Of a stretch of 64,000 nt of DNA, positions 36,375 to 44,460 are shown piece by piece. Every line of letters begins with the position of its first letter. The first letter of the stretch is position 1. This DNA is from PMG-095 sp037200885 (GTDB lineage: Bacteria; Myxococcota_A; Polyangia; Polyangiales; Polyangiaceae), in contig JBBCIN010000001.1 of NCBI GenBank assembly GCA_037200885.1, positions 2,728,001 to 2,792,000 of the forward strand, written 5' to 3'. The notes beneath the pieces were generated by a model that made no database searches, was not told the origin of the DNA, and saw nothing but the letters and a program-made list of their open reading frames with translations. A program made the translations under genes and the position numbers.

Positions 36375-38015
36375 ATGAAGCAATGGGGTCGTTCGCTGCT
36401 GACGACTTATTTTTCCGTGGACCCGCGGAGCCTGGGAATGTTTCGGATTCTGTTCGGTCTGGTCCTGATTTCGGACCTGGTCAGGCGTTGGACCGAGCTC
36501 GGGTTTTGGTACACCAATAGCGGGCTGCTGCCGAACCACACGGTGCTTTGGCGGCCGCCGGCGAGCAGCATTTTCTCGCTCTTCTTTACTGCATCGAGCG
36601 TGCGCGAAGCGCAGTTGGGGTTCGTGCTGTGCGCGCTCGTGTACGCCATGTTCACTCTTGGGTACCGCACCCGCTGGGCCCAAGTGTTAGCGCTGGTTGC
36701 TCGCGTCAGTCTGAATAGCCGCCTCGCGCCGCTCGAGAATGGCGGCGACATGGTGATGGACTTGCTTATCTTATTGACCCTTCCGCTGCCGTTGGGAGCT
36801 CGCTTCTCGCTCGACGCGCTGGCGTCCAAGCCCGCACTTCTGGACGTGACGCACGAGGTCGGCGAAACCGGCGCGAAGCGCGAAATTTCCGAGCCGACGA
36901 CCACGCCGGTGGTCTCGATTGCCGTACTTGCTCTGCTCCTGCAGTTTGCCGCCATCTACCTGTTCAACGCTTCGAGCAAGAGCGGGCTGGCTTGGCGCGA
37001 CGGCAGCGCCGTACATTACGCACTGCACCAGGATAAGCTCGTCACGTGGCTGGGCGTGTGGATGCGCGAGCACTTGTCCGTCTCGACGCTGCGTGCGCTC
37101 ACTTGGTCGACCCTCGCGACCGAGTGGCTCGGATTCGCGTTGATCATCACGCCGCTGTTCGTCCGCCAGGCTCGGGCGCTCGCGGTCTGCATCATGCCCC
37201 TCTTGCACCTGGGCTTCGCGCTGGGTCTGAACGTGGGTGGGTTCAGCCCCGCGATGATCTCGTTCTATCCGCTCTTGCTTGGCGCAGCTCACTGGCAATG
37301 GTTGTCGCGTCACTTTGGCGCGCGTTTCCGGCCGATTGGTGCCCAGCTCGAGCGCACGCTGCGGCCCTGGCTCCGCTCGCGCCCGGCCGCGCTCGTGCCC
37401 CCTTCGGGCGCCCGTCGCTGGCTGGGCGAGGGGGCGATTTTGGTCGTGCTTTTGGCGATCGCAAGCGAGGCGCTGAACGACAATGCCGCCGTACCCCTGG
37501 CGCTGCGCATCCCCCAACCGAGGTGGGCCAAAGTCGTCATCGAGTATCCTCGCATCCTGCAGGGCTGGCGCATGTTCGCGAGCGAGCCGTCGCGCACCGA
37601 TTCGATGATCTATGTCGACGCGACCACGGCGGAGGGCGTCCACGTCGATCCGTACAACGAGGTCGCGAGCGACCATCGCGAGCCGGCGGGAACCGTCGTG
37701 CCGACCCACATGGGGCAGAGCCAATTTTTCGTGATGTACTCGGAGCGTATCCCCAACGATGGGTATGCGGCCTACCGTCAGGCGTTCTCGGAGTGGTTGC
37801 TCGCCTATCCCGAGCGCAGCGGGCGCGTTGAAGACTGCCTATTGAGCTACGATGTTTACCTGGTCACGGACCGAAGCCCGGAGCCCGGTACACAGACCGC
37901 GCCCACGCCGCTCGAGCGGCGACGCTTCATGGCGTATATCGCCCCGTTCGACAGCCCGTGCCGGCTCACGCAAGCCAAGAAAGTCGCGAGCGCGACCGCC
38001 CACGACGGCTGGTAG
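36375..38015 (+). CDS. HTTM-domain (gamma-carboxylase-like) membrane protein
   Basis: A 546-residue protein from ATG 36375 (MKQWGRSLLTTYFSVDPRSL); the open frame extends upstream into the previous gene but without family features. The N-terminal PRSLGMFRILFGLVLISDLV, ENGGDMVMDLLILLTLPLPL and LLQFAAIYLFNASSKSGLAW match the HTTM domain related to vitamin K-dependent gamma-carboxylase. Roughly six to eight membrane helices are expected, followed by a soluble C-terminal part (residues about 385-546). Bacterial HTTM proteins have unknown activity. It is placed directly after the discoidin-like membrane protein and convergent with the GH30 gene. Confidence 0.82.
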   Translation: MKQWGRSLLTTYFSVDPRSLGMFRILFGLVLISDLVRRWTELGFWYTNSGLLPNHTVLWRPPASSIFSLFFTASSVREAQLGFVLCALVYAMFTLGYRTRWAQVLALVARVSLNSRLAPLENGGDMVMDLLILLTLPLPLGARFSLDALASKPALLDVTHEVGETGAKREISEPTTTPVVSIAVLALLLQFAAIYLFNASSKSGLAWRDGSAVHYALHQDKLVTWLGVWMREHLSVSTLRALTWSTLATEWLGFALIITPLFVRQARALAVCIMPLLHLGFALGLNVGGFSPAMISFYPLLLGAAHWQWLSRHFGARFRPIGAQLERTLRPWLRSRPAALVPPSGARRWLGEGAILVVLLAIASEALNDNAAVPLALRIPQPRWAKVVIEYPRILQGWRMFASEPSRTDSMIYVDATTAEGVHVDPYNEVASDHREPAGTVVPTHMGQSQFFVMYSERIPNDGYAAYRQAFSEWLLAYPERSGRVEDCLLSYDVYLVTDRSPEPGTQTAPTPLERRRFMAYIAPFDSPCRLTQAKKVASATAHDGW

Positions 38016-38035
38016 GGCACGCTAGCGGCGCGTGA

Positions 38036-39715
38036 TCAATGCGCGGGAATCACCAACGTGGTGACCGAATTGGCCGGCACCGTCGCGCTGAAACCGTAGC
38101 TCACGATGGGTATGGCGGTGAGCTGCGCCAAATTCTCGGTGCTGGACGTGCGATGGACGTCGACTGCGGCGCCCACCGTGTCGAGCGCGGTCAAATCGAA
38201 GGTAAAAGTGGCGGCTGCGCTGCCGCCGTTTCGGACGACCAGCGTCACTTGCGAGCCGTCGGCTGCTTGCGCGGCGACCATGTCGGGGTTGTCGACTCGG
38301 ATGAAAGTCGCGCCTGGCCGAATGTAGCGACTGAAGCCGGCGTGCATGTAAAACCGCTTGAGCAACGTGAAGGATTGCTTGCTGTTGTTCACCGCGAAGC
38401 TGGCCCAGTTGTGATCGGGATCAGCGACTTGCCAGTCGATCCACGCCTCTGGCTGCAGGTCCTTCAGATCGCTGATGATCCTGCCGGCCATGAATAGCGC
38501 CGCGTCGGTCTCGCCGTCGAGTGTAACGCTGAGGGGTCCCGATTCGGATTGCCACAGGCGTTTGCCCTTACTGGTCGCCAGGTTGCGCAGCTCTGCCCGG
38601 CGGGATCCGGCGTAGCTGTGCACGTTGATTTGAGCCATTGCATCGATGGTGTTCGCATCGAAGGCGCGGATATTGTCGTACGCATCGTCCATGCTATTTT
38701 CGTCAGAGGCACTGACTTGGACGCCGGTCACGCCATTGGTTTGTAGCGCGGCGCTCACCGCTTTGATGATTGTTTGTTGATTGGCCGGGCTGAAGTGACA
38801 ACCCTCCTGGCCGCCGTTGGCCTTCCACCACGAGGCGTTCGGTTCGTTCAGCGGTTCGAGTGTGCGAAAGGTTACCCCGAATGCGTCCCGGTAGTGCTTG
38901 ACGACCTGGACCAGATAGTCCGCAAACGCATCGTACGAATTGGCCTCGAGGTTGTTCGAGCCATCGGTGTTGCCCGATGCGCAACCGCTACTGGTCATCC
39001 AGTAGGGAGGTGAGTTGGAGAATGCTTCGAAGATGAGATCCGTGCCGCGCGCGGCTAGACGGAGGAGCACCGCGCGTTGGTTCGCGTCGACGTTCCAGTC
39101 GAACGTTCCGTTCTCCGATTCGAACCCTGGCATGTCCCTGAAGGCGCCCATGTGCGTGTGGGTTGGGTTTTCACCGCCACCGATGTTGTAACGGAACACG
39201 TTGTAGCCAAGCCCGCTGACCGGGTCGGCCACGAGATCGACCAGTGCATTGCGCTTGTCCGTCGCCCAGCCGCCGACGTTGTTGGCCCACCAGCACAGGC
39301 TCGTGCCCCAACCCTCGAACGTCTGCTGGCGCAACGCAGGATTCAGCTTCACGAGCTTCGCGCCCGGCATCGCGCTGACGGGCGGACGCGGGCCGGAGCC
39401 ACCCGCGCCTGCACTGCCGTCGCTTCCTCCGCTCGCTCCACCCGCTGCAGCGCCCGCGCTCGGTCCATCGTCCTGGCCGCCCGTCGCAACTGAGCTGGGC
39501 TGTCCCGCCGAGGCGCCGCCCGCGCTCATTCCAGCGGAGGGCGCTGAACCGCCGGCGGACAGCTGCCCGCCCGTCGCTGCGCCGCCCGCATGGTTCGGCG
39601 CGCCACCGGCGCCGTGATTCTCCGCCGTACCCACGCATGCGAACGCGCAACTCAGCGCGACCTGCAAAGCGCAGAGCGGGATCGCTCGGCTTCGGGTCCA
39701 GCCGTCAGTGCCCAT
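38036..39715 (-). CDS. GH30-family glycoside hydrolase lipoprotein
   Basis: A 559-residue protein from ATG 39715, which overlaps the GH54 stop by 11 bp; ATG 39751 would lengthen the N-terminus without need. The signal ends in SCAFAC, then an 85-residue Gly/Ala/Ser linker. The GH30 domain starts QTFEGWGTSLCWWA, has acid/base Glu291 in LEPLNEPN and nucleophile Glu391 in LWQSESG, and ends with the usual beta-sandwich (FIRVDNPDMVAAQAADGSQV). The FEGWG..CWWA start resembles endo-beta-1,6-galactanases, but xylan-active GH30 members exist, so the substrate is uncertain. It is coupled to the GH54 gene. Confidence 0.88.
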   Translation of the reverse strand: MGTDGWTRSRAIPLCALQVALSCAFACVGTAENHGAGGAPNHAGGAATGGQLSAGGSAPSAGMSAGGASAGQPSSVATGGQDDGPSAGAAAGGASGGSDGSAGAGGSGPRPPVSAMPGAKLVKLNPALRQQTFEGWGTSLCWWANNVGGWATDKRNALVDLVADPVSGLGYNVFRYNIGGGENPTHTHMGAFRDMPGFESENGTFDWNVDANQRAVLLRLAARGTDLIFEAFSNSPPYWMTSSGCASGNTDGSNNLEANSYDAFADYLVQVVKHYRDAFGVTFRTLEPLNEPNASWWKANGGQEGCHFSPANQQTIIKAVSAALQTNGVTGVQVSASDENSMDDAYDNIRAFDANTIDAMAQINVHSYAGSRRAELRNLATSKGKRLWQSESGPLSVTLDGETDAALFMAGRIISDLKDLQPEAWIDWQVADPDHNWASFAVNNSKQSFTLLKRFYMHAGFSRYIRPGATFIRVDNPDMVAAQAADGSQVTLVVRNGGSAAATFTFDLTALDTVGAAVDVHRTSSTENLAQLTAIPIVSYGFSATVPANSVTTLVIPAH

Positions 39716-40985
39716 AGCCGGCTGCGACGATGTTGGCCTGAACAGCGTCATCGCTCGCTTGCGAAGGGAAGCCGGAGGTCATTGCGCCTTCGAAGAACGT
39801 GCCTGCCGAAGCGTTGCTGTTGTCACCGCCGACGCCCAAAATGATTGCTCCCTCCAGATGCATCGGATTATAGCCGGATTTTGTCGGCAGCGCGCCGTCG
39901 TACATCGTGCTCAGGTCCCCTGATTGCGCGTTGCCGGCCTTGATGGCGTAGCCCGATGAGTGACCCTTGAGCATCGCGGTGAGGTATTCGTAAGGCACGC
40001 TCGCGTTCTTGGCGTTGACGCCGTCGCCGCCAGAAAATAGGCCATTTTCCAGGTCTGCCATCACCCAAGGACCGGATCCCGCGCAAGGCGGGAACCAACA
40101 CAACTTGCCCACGTAGATCGCCTCCATGTGGCCGTTGCCCGTGTCCTTGTTGTTCGTCTCGGCGTTGCCATAGTCGAAGCAGCAACCGTCGTTCACGTGC
40201 GTGCCGCTCGTCACCATGTATGCGCCCTGCGCGTCGTTGCCGGTGGCGATGCTCGTGGTCTTGTTGTTCCGGTAACCATTTCCCGGCGCGATGTAGACCG
40301 CGTACACCGAATGACCACCGACCTTCAGCTCGAGCGCGGTGGCGTTCGATTCGACGTCGGCTTTGCCTGCCCCGCCCGCGGGGCCAACGCTCAGGTGATT
40401 GGCCTTCCCAGACTGATCGTAGATCAGCGAGATGGTGCAAGTCGTGTTCGCGCAGAAGGTGTCTTGCGCGGCGGCATCGGCGAAGCCCCCCGCGGTGAGC
40501 ACGCTGATGTCCTTGGTCGTCTTGTCCGACGCTCGCCTGACTTGGTAGAGCATCCCACTGTACGAGCCGGAGAGCGCTCGCACGGTGCTGTGCGCCGCAA
40601 TGCACGGTGTGCTCCCGGATGAATACACGTCACAAGGCCCGCTGCTCGTCGTCGCGCCGCCGTTCCCTCCCGCTCCGGCACTCCCACTTTTGCCGCCGGA
40701 TCCCGGCGTGCCTGCGCTCCCGCTCATGCCGCCGCGGCCGCCGTCGGCTCCGCCCGCGTTGCTGCTTCCCGATTGCGCAGCCGCCCCGCTCGCTCCGGCC
40801 ATGCCGGTCGCGCCGCCACTATTGGCGGCTCCCGCGGCGCCAATCGCGCCCGCGCTGTTGCCGCCGCCGATGGCAGAGCCCGCCTGACCAGTCGCGGGGC
40901 TACCACCCGCTTGCTCGGGCGTCCCGCTCGATTGCCCGCAACCCGCGAGCGCGAAAATGACGCACAGAAAGAGAGGAGGCCGCAT
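39705..40985 (-). CDS. GH54-type alpha-L-arabinofuranosidase catalytic domain lipoprotein
   Basis: A 426-residue protein from ATG 40985 (MRPPLFLCVIFALAGCG, Cys16 lipobox), with a Gly/Ala/Ser linker to about residue 115. The catalytic region begins PCDVYSSGSTPCIAAHSTV and continues IYDQSGKANHLSVGPAGG and HVNDGCCFDYGNAETNNKD, as in the beta-sandwich of GH54. Likely catalytic residues are Glu288 (NGHMEAIYVG) and Asp363 (TMYDGALP), by analogy to the fungal enzymes. The arabinose-binding CBM42 of fungal GH54 enzymes is absent. It should remove arabinose side chains from arabinoxylan. First gene of a two-gene unit with GH30. Confidence 0.9.
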   Translation of the reverse strand: MRPPLFLCVIFALAGCGQSSGTPEQAGGSPATGQAGSAIGGGNSAGAIGAAGAANSGGATGMAGASGAAAQSGSSNAGGADGGRGGMSGSAGTPGSGGKSGSAGAGGNGGATTSSGPCDVYSSGSTPCIAAHSTVRALSGSYSGMLYQVRRASDKTTKDISVLTAGGFADAAAQDTFCANTTCTISLIYDQSGKANHLSVGPAGGAGKADVESNATALELKVGGHSVYAVYIAPGNGYRNNKTTSIATGNDAQGAYMVTSGTHVNDGCCFDYGNAETNNKDTGNGHMEAIYVGKLCWFPPCAGSGPWVMADLENGLFSGGDGVNAKNASVPYEYLTAMLKGHSSGYAIKAGNAQSGDLSTMYDGALPTKSGYNPMHLEGAIILGVGGDNSNASAGTFFEGAMTSGFPSQASDDAVQANIVAAGYGH

Positions 40986-41408
40986 GGTGCACGATAATGG
41001 GCCGCGCGGCGCAAACCTTGCCAGCAATTACTGACTAATTCCGCAATATTGGCCTACTCGAAAATACCGCCCAGCCTTTGTCGATTTGGTGGCTCGCCAG
41101 CGACCCAGTTGAGCCGTAACTCGCGAAGAAAACCCGATGCGCGCACTTGCGAAGCGTCCGCGTCACCTGAGTGAGTGCCCGGACCGTCGCTCATTCCGCC
41201 GACCAACCAACGTCCGGTGCCCAGCTCGTTCCGGTATTCCTTGCGGCCGATCACCAGCGCCGAGTCTTGCGCGCCACGCGGGCGAAATAGATGATCGTTT
41301 AGAGGGACGAATGGAATGCCACTGAGCCATGGGACTCGGCCCTCGCACATCGCATGCCAACCCCTTTTTCGGTGGCAGCGCGCCCCGGACAGCGCTAGTC
41401 CGCGCTCG
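40986..41408. promoter_or_regulatory. Divergent intergenic region (GH54 and SlyD-like genes)
   Basis: This 423-bp gap holds the promoters of two divergent genes. The AT-rich stretch near 41025-41050 (attactgactaattccgca) is the most promoter-like part for the leftward hemicellulase pair. The rest contains an open minus-strand frame without recognisable family or ribosome binding site and is treated as non-coding. No repeat or terminator was seen. Confidence 0.45.
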
Positions 41409-41912
41409 ATGTCCGAAAATCTGATCATCGCCGATGGCCTCGTGGTCGTCCTAAACTACACGCTCCGTTCCGACGAAGGGGAGGTGATTGACTCCTCGAC
41501 GGCCGACGACCCCATGGCGTACCTGCATGGTGCAGACAACATCGTCCCCGGGCTCGAGCAAGCGCTCACCGGCAAGACCGTCGGCTTCACCGCCAAGGTG
41601 AAGGTCGAGCCGGAGGATGGCTACGGCGAGCGTGAAGATCTGCCGCCACAGCCCGTGCCGCGCTCGGCTTTCCCTGCCAACATGAAGCTCGCCGCGGGCA
41701 TGCAGTTCATGACTGAAGGACCCAACGGTGAACACTCGCCGATTTGGATCGACCGCGTCGAAGGCGATCAGGTGTTCGTCGATCCACAGCACCCGCTAGC
41801 AGGCAAGACGCTCAATTTCGACGTCGAAGTGCTGGCCGTGCGCGCAGCTACCGCGGACGAAATGGGCCACGGTCATCCGCACGGCCCCGACGGTCACGGC
41901 CACCACCACTGA
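41409..41912 (+). CDS. slyD: FKBP-type peptidyl-prolyl isomerase, SlyD-like
   Basis: A 167-residue protein from ATG 41409. The FKBP part has LNYTLRSDEGEVIDSS, AYLHGADNIVPGLEQALTG and VKVEPEDGYGEREDLPPQ; the insert-in-flap (chaperone) domain follows (residues about 75-130). The C-terminus is a His-rich metal-binding tail (GHGHPHGPDGHGHHH), as in SlyD, which delivers nickel and catalyses proline isomerisation during folding in the cytoplasm. It stands alone; the next gene is convergent 48 bp away. Confidence 0.92.
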   Translation: MSENLIIADGLVVVLNYTLRSDEGEVIDSSTADDPMAYLHGADNIVPGLEQALTGKTVGFTAKVKVEPEDGYGEREDLPPQPVPRSAFPANMKLAAGMQFMTEGPNGEHSPIWIDRVEGDQVFVDPQHPLAGKTLNFDVEVLAVRAATADEMGHGHPHGPDGHGHHH

Positions 41913-41959
41913 CGCTCGCTCGGGCCCGCGTTGAGCTCGCTTCAGCGGTCCCGTCGCGT

Positions 41960-42379
41960 TCAACGCGTGGCTGCGCTCGCTGGGGTCGGTATGGCTTCTT
42001 CGAGTGCCAGTCGCTTTTGCTCGGAGAGCTCGAGTAGTGCGTCGATGTCGATCGGTTTGGTGAGGTAGGCGTGGAACCCCGCGTCGCTCTTCGGACGCGC
42101 GAGCGTGACAGTGGGGTTGCCGGTGATGGCGATGAAAACCGTCTGCTTGAGTTTGGGGTGGGCGCACAACCAGGTCGCTAACTCCAGACCATCCATGCCG
42201 GGCAAGCCGAGGTCGATGATGGCTAGCTCGGGCCGGAAGTCGGCCGCCATCAAAGTGGCATCCAGGGCGTCCAACGCGACGCGAGTCTCGTGCCCGCGCG
42301 CTTGCAGCATCCTCGCCAAGAGCAAACCATAGTCATGGTCGTCTTCGACGATGATGATTCGCCTCTTCACGGGTTGCAC
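41960..42379 (-). CDS. Single-domain response regulator
   Basis: A 139-residue receiver-only protein. GTG 42379 is chosen as start since ggggag lies upstream at a suitable distance; an ATG at 42493 is far ahead of the domain. It has the acidic pocket VEDDHD, phospho-acceptor Asp56 (ELAIIDLGLPGMDG), a conserved Thr (FIAITGN) and Lys (YLTKPIDI). There is no DNA-binding or enzymatic output domain. No kinase gene is adjacent. It probably acts by protein-protein contact or in a phosphorelay. Confidence 0.85.
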   Translation of the reverse strand: MQPVKRRIIIVEDDHDYGLLLARMLQARGHETRVALDALDATLMAADFRPELAIIDLGLPGMDGLELATWLCAHPKLKQTVFIAITGNPTVTLARPKSDAGFHAYLTKPIDIDALLELSEQKRLALEEAIPTPASAATR

Positions 42380-42606
42380 GGCCCGCTCCCCGTCATCTCG
42401 CTGCTCCAGGCTTTCCACTTCTGTTCCTCGACGCAAGCCGCATACCAACTGCGCGCTGGCTGGCGCGCACGGCTCGCAGCGTAAATGCCGCAATGACCGA
42501 GCACGCTTCTAGAAAGTTTCGGCTTTAGCGTGTGTAGGGGCGTCACAGCGTAGCAAATTGTGACAACTGCTTGACCCCAGCGGAGTCCGCGGCGGAGCCT
42601 GCGGCA

Positions 42607-42867
42607 ATGGGACTCTCGACTCGAAATCAGGACATCTATCGGGCCGTCCTCGCGCTGATCTCCGGCGATATCAAATCCAACCCTAGGCTACGGCTGTTTC
42701 GCAAAGCCACCAACGAGCCGCTGAAGCTCTCGGGGATGGGGAAGCTGACGGTCCCGGGGGTCGTCTGGGAAGTCCTGAAGGACGACGAGACGCTGACGGC
42801 GGAGTGGGACGTAAGCATCGAGGAGGGTCGGGGTACGTCACCCGAGTTCACGATGAGCAAGCGCTGA
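42607..42867 (+). CDS. Small hypothetical protein
   Basis: An 86-residue reading from ATG 42607; TTG 42571 would add 12 residues. The sequence is compact and hydrophilic (STRNQDIYRAVLALISGDIK, LSGMGKLTVPGVVWEVLKD) with reasonable codon bias. No family was recognised. A TTGACC-like element lies at 42568-42573. The gene is divergent from the response regulator. It could be a chance frame. Confidence 0.45.
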   Translation: MGLSTRNQDIYRAVLALISGDIKSNPRLRLFRKATNEPLKLSGMGKLTVPGVVWEVLKDDETLTAEWDVSIEEGRGTSPEFTMSKR

Positions 42868-43245
42868 GCTCAATCGCGCGCTGGGTTACCGCTCCGCTGG
42901 ACGGGTGGCATCAGGTTCGCCAAGCGCGCGAAATATCCGCCAGGCTGAACTGAGTATCCGCAGAGCCGAACTGAGCGCGCCAATCCGGCCCAGCGTGCTC
43001 GCAGCGCGTGATCAGCCCGCAAATGTCGAAAATCGACAGCGCTCATGTCGATCGAAGCGGTGCTGGTTCGACGTACTAGCGAGTCCGCGCCGCGCTTCGA
43101 ACTGAGACGGCTCCGCGGCGGAGCAGCGCAGTCGTCCAGCCGATCACGCCGCTCGTACGGACTCGCACCTTAACAAAACTTAGCGGAACTGGCTCGGTTT
43201 CCGGCGCGTAAGCGAAGGGAGACCAATCGCGCAAACGAAGCAAAC
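42868..43245. other. Leader region of the sigma-factor gene, no gene seen
   Basis: This 378-bp gap holds no supported gene. A short imperfect direct repeat (gccgaactgag-like) occurs near 42940-42980. The AT-richer cttaacaaaacttagc at 43170-43186 is the most likely promoter area for the RpoH-like gene. Confidence 0.45.
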
Positions 43246-44124
43246 ATGGCCCGTCAAACAGATCCCTCGCTCACGCATTACATAACTGCGGCCCACGCCT
43301 ATCCCGAGCTCTCTCGTGAAGACGAGCACGCGCTCACGGTCCGCTGGCTGACCCAACAAGACGAAGTCGCCCGCGAAGAGCTGGTTCGTGCCCACCTACG
43401 CTACGTCGTCTCGATCGCGTTCAAGTACCACCGCTATGGCCTGCCATTGGCCGAACTCGTGGCCGAGGGCAACTTCGGCTTGGTGCACGCCTTACAGAAG
43501 TTCGATACCAGCCGTGGCACGCGCTTCGTCACCTACGCGTCCTATTGGATTCGCGCGTACATCCTGAACTACGTGATCCGTTCTTGGAGCATGGTCGGCG
43601 GTGGTTCCGGCGCGCTGCGCTCGAAGATGTTCTTCAAGATCCGCCGCGAGCGCGTGCGCATTGCCAACCTGGTGGGCGATGGAGACGAGGCCAATGAGCT
43701 CTTGGCTCAGGCTCTCGATCTGCCGGAGGCCAAGGTCGCGGCCATGGTTCGCTCGCTCGACGCCCGGGACGTGTCGCTCGACGCGCCGGTTTACAGTGAT
43801 TCCGCGACGACCCTGGGCGATACCCTGGTGGCCGCCGATTGGAATCAGGAAGAAGGCCTAGCTCATTCCGAGAGTGATGACTTCGCTCGCGAGGCCGTGA
43901 GCGAGGCGCTGATCGGCCTCGATCAGCGCGAGCGCTACATCGTCGAAAAGCGCCTGATGGCCGACAACGAAGACGAGCTCTCGCTCGCCGAAATCGGCCG
44001 CCAGCTCGGCGTGTCCCGCGAACGCGCACGCCAACTCGAAGTCCGCGCCAAGAAGAAGCTCAAGACCCGCATCACCGAGCTGTCCCGTGGCAACGGCTGG
44101 CTCGACGTCCACGACGCAGCCTGA
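43246..44124 (+). CDS. rpoH: RpoH-like RNA polymerase sigma factor
   Basis: A 292-residue sigma-70 family protein from ATG 43246. Region 2 includes AELVAEGNFGLVHALQKFDT and RFVTYASYWIRAYILNYVIR; the RSKMFFKIRRER stretch corresponds to the RpoH box (KLFFNLRR in the enteric protein); region 4 ends with LSLAEIGRQLGVSRERARQL. This fits the heat-shock sigma factor group (sigma-32), of which myxobacteria carry several paralogues. It is expected to direct RNA polymerase to stress promoters. It stands alone and is followed by a repeat-rich gap. Confidence 0.88.
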   Translation: MARQTDPSLTHYITAAHAYPELSREDEHALTVRWLTQQDEVAREELVRAHLRYVVSIAFKYHRYGLPLAELVAEGNFGLVHALQKFDTSRGTRFVTYASYWIRAYILNYVIRSWSMVGGGSGALRSKMFFKIRRERVRIANLVGDGDEANELLAQALDLPEAKVAAMVRSLDARDVSLDAPVYSDSATTLGDTLVAADWNQEEGLAHSESDDFAREAVSEALIGLDQRERYIVEKRLMADNEDELSLAEIGRQLGVSRERARQLEVRAKKKLKTRITELSRGNGWLDVHDAA

Positions 44125-44460
44125 TTCGAATCTGAGCTGGTCCCCTGGACAGGTCGATGCCAGTCGCGACTGCACTCTGAGACAGGTCAGTCGCGACCGC
44201 GCTCTGGGACAGGTCAGTCGCGGCCGGCCCAGCGTGGACCCTTGGTGCGGTTGCCCTTCCCCGCTGCGATGAATGTCTGGCACCCTGGAACCCGACATTC
44301 ATCGCAGCGCGATTGACCTGACCTCGCGAGTGATCTGATCCCGCGGGTAACCTCACACCGGGGTACCTCACCCCGGAGTGCGGTTGTTCGAGAGTGGGCG
44401 CTCGCGATCCAGCCGCGCACCTCTCGAGGCGCCGAGTTCCGCGCGCTCGCGCCGTTTTGA
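44125..44460. repeat. Repeat-rich intergenic cluster with inverted repeat
   Basis: Three arrays were read here. A 27-bp unit is repeated in tandem at 44162-44188 and 44189-44215, with a third partial copy to 44224. A perfect 16-bp inverted repeat (cgctgcgatgaatgtc, 44262-44277 against 44294-44309) encloses a 16-nt loop. Degenerate units of 15-17 bp (tgacctgacctcgcgag, tgatctgatcccgcggg and two shorter relatives) run from 44314 to 44378. No gene was found. It separates two convergent genes and may be a REP-type or decayed insertion element. Confidence 0.75.

Noticed and set aside
26482..40985. Polysaccharide utilisation locus of the Bacteroidetes type
   Set aside because: No SusC- or SusD-like gene, no hybrid two-component regulator and no sugar transporter lies in the region.
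41054..41428. 124-codon minus-strand frame before the SlyD-like gene
   Set aside because: It overlaps the SlyD start, has no ribosome binding site and no recognisable family. A real small gene cannot be excluded.
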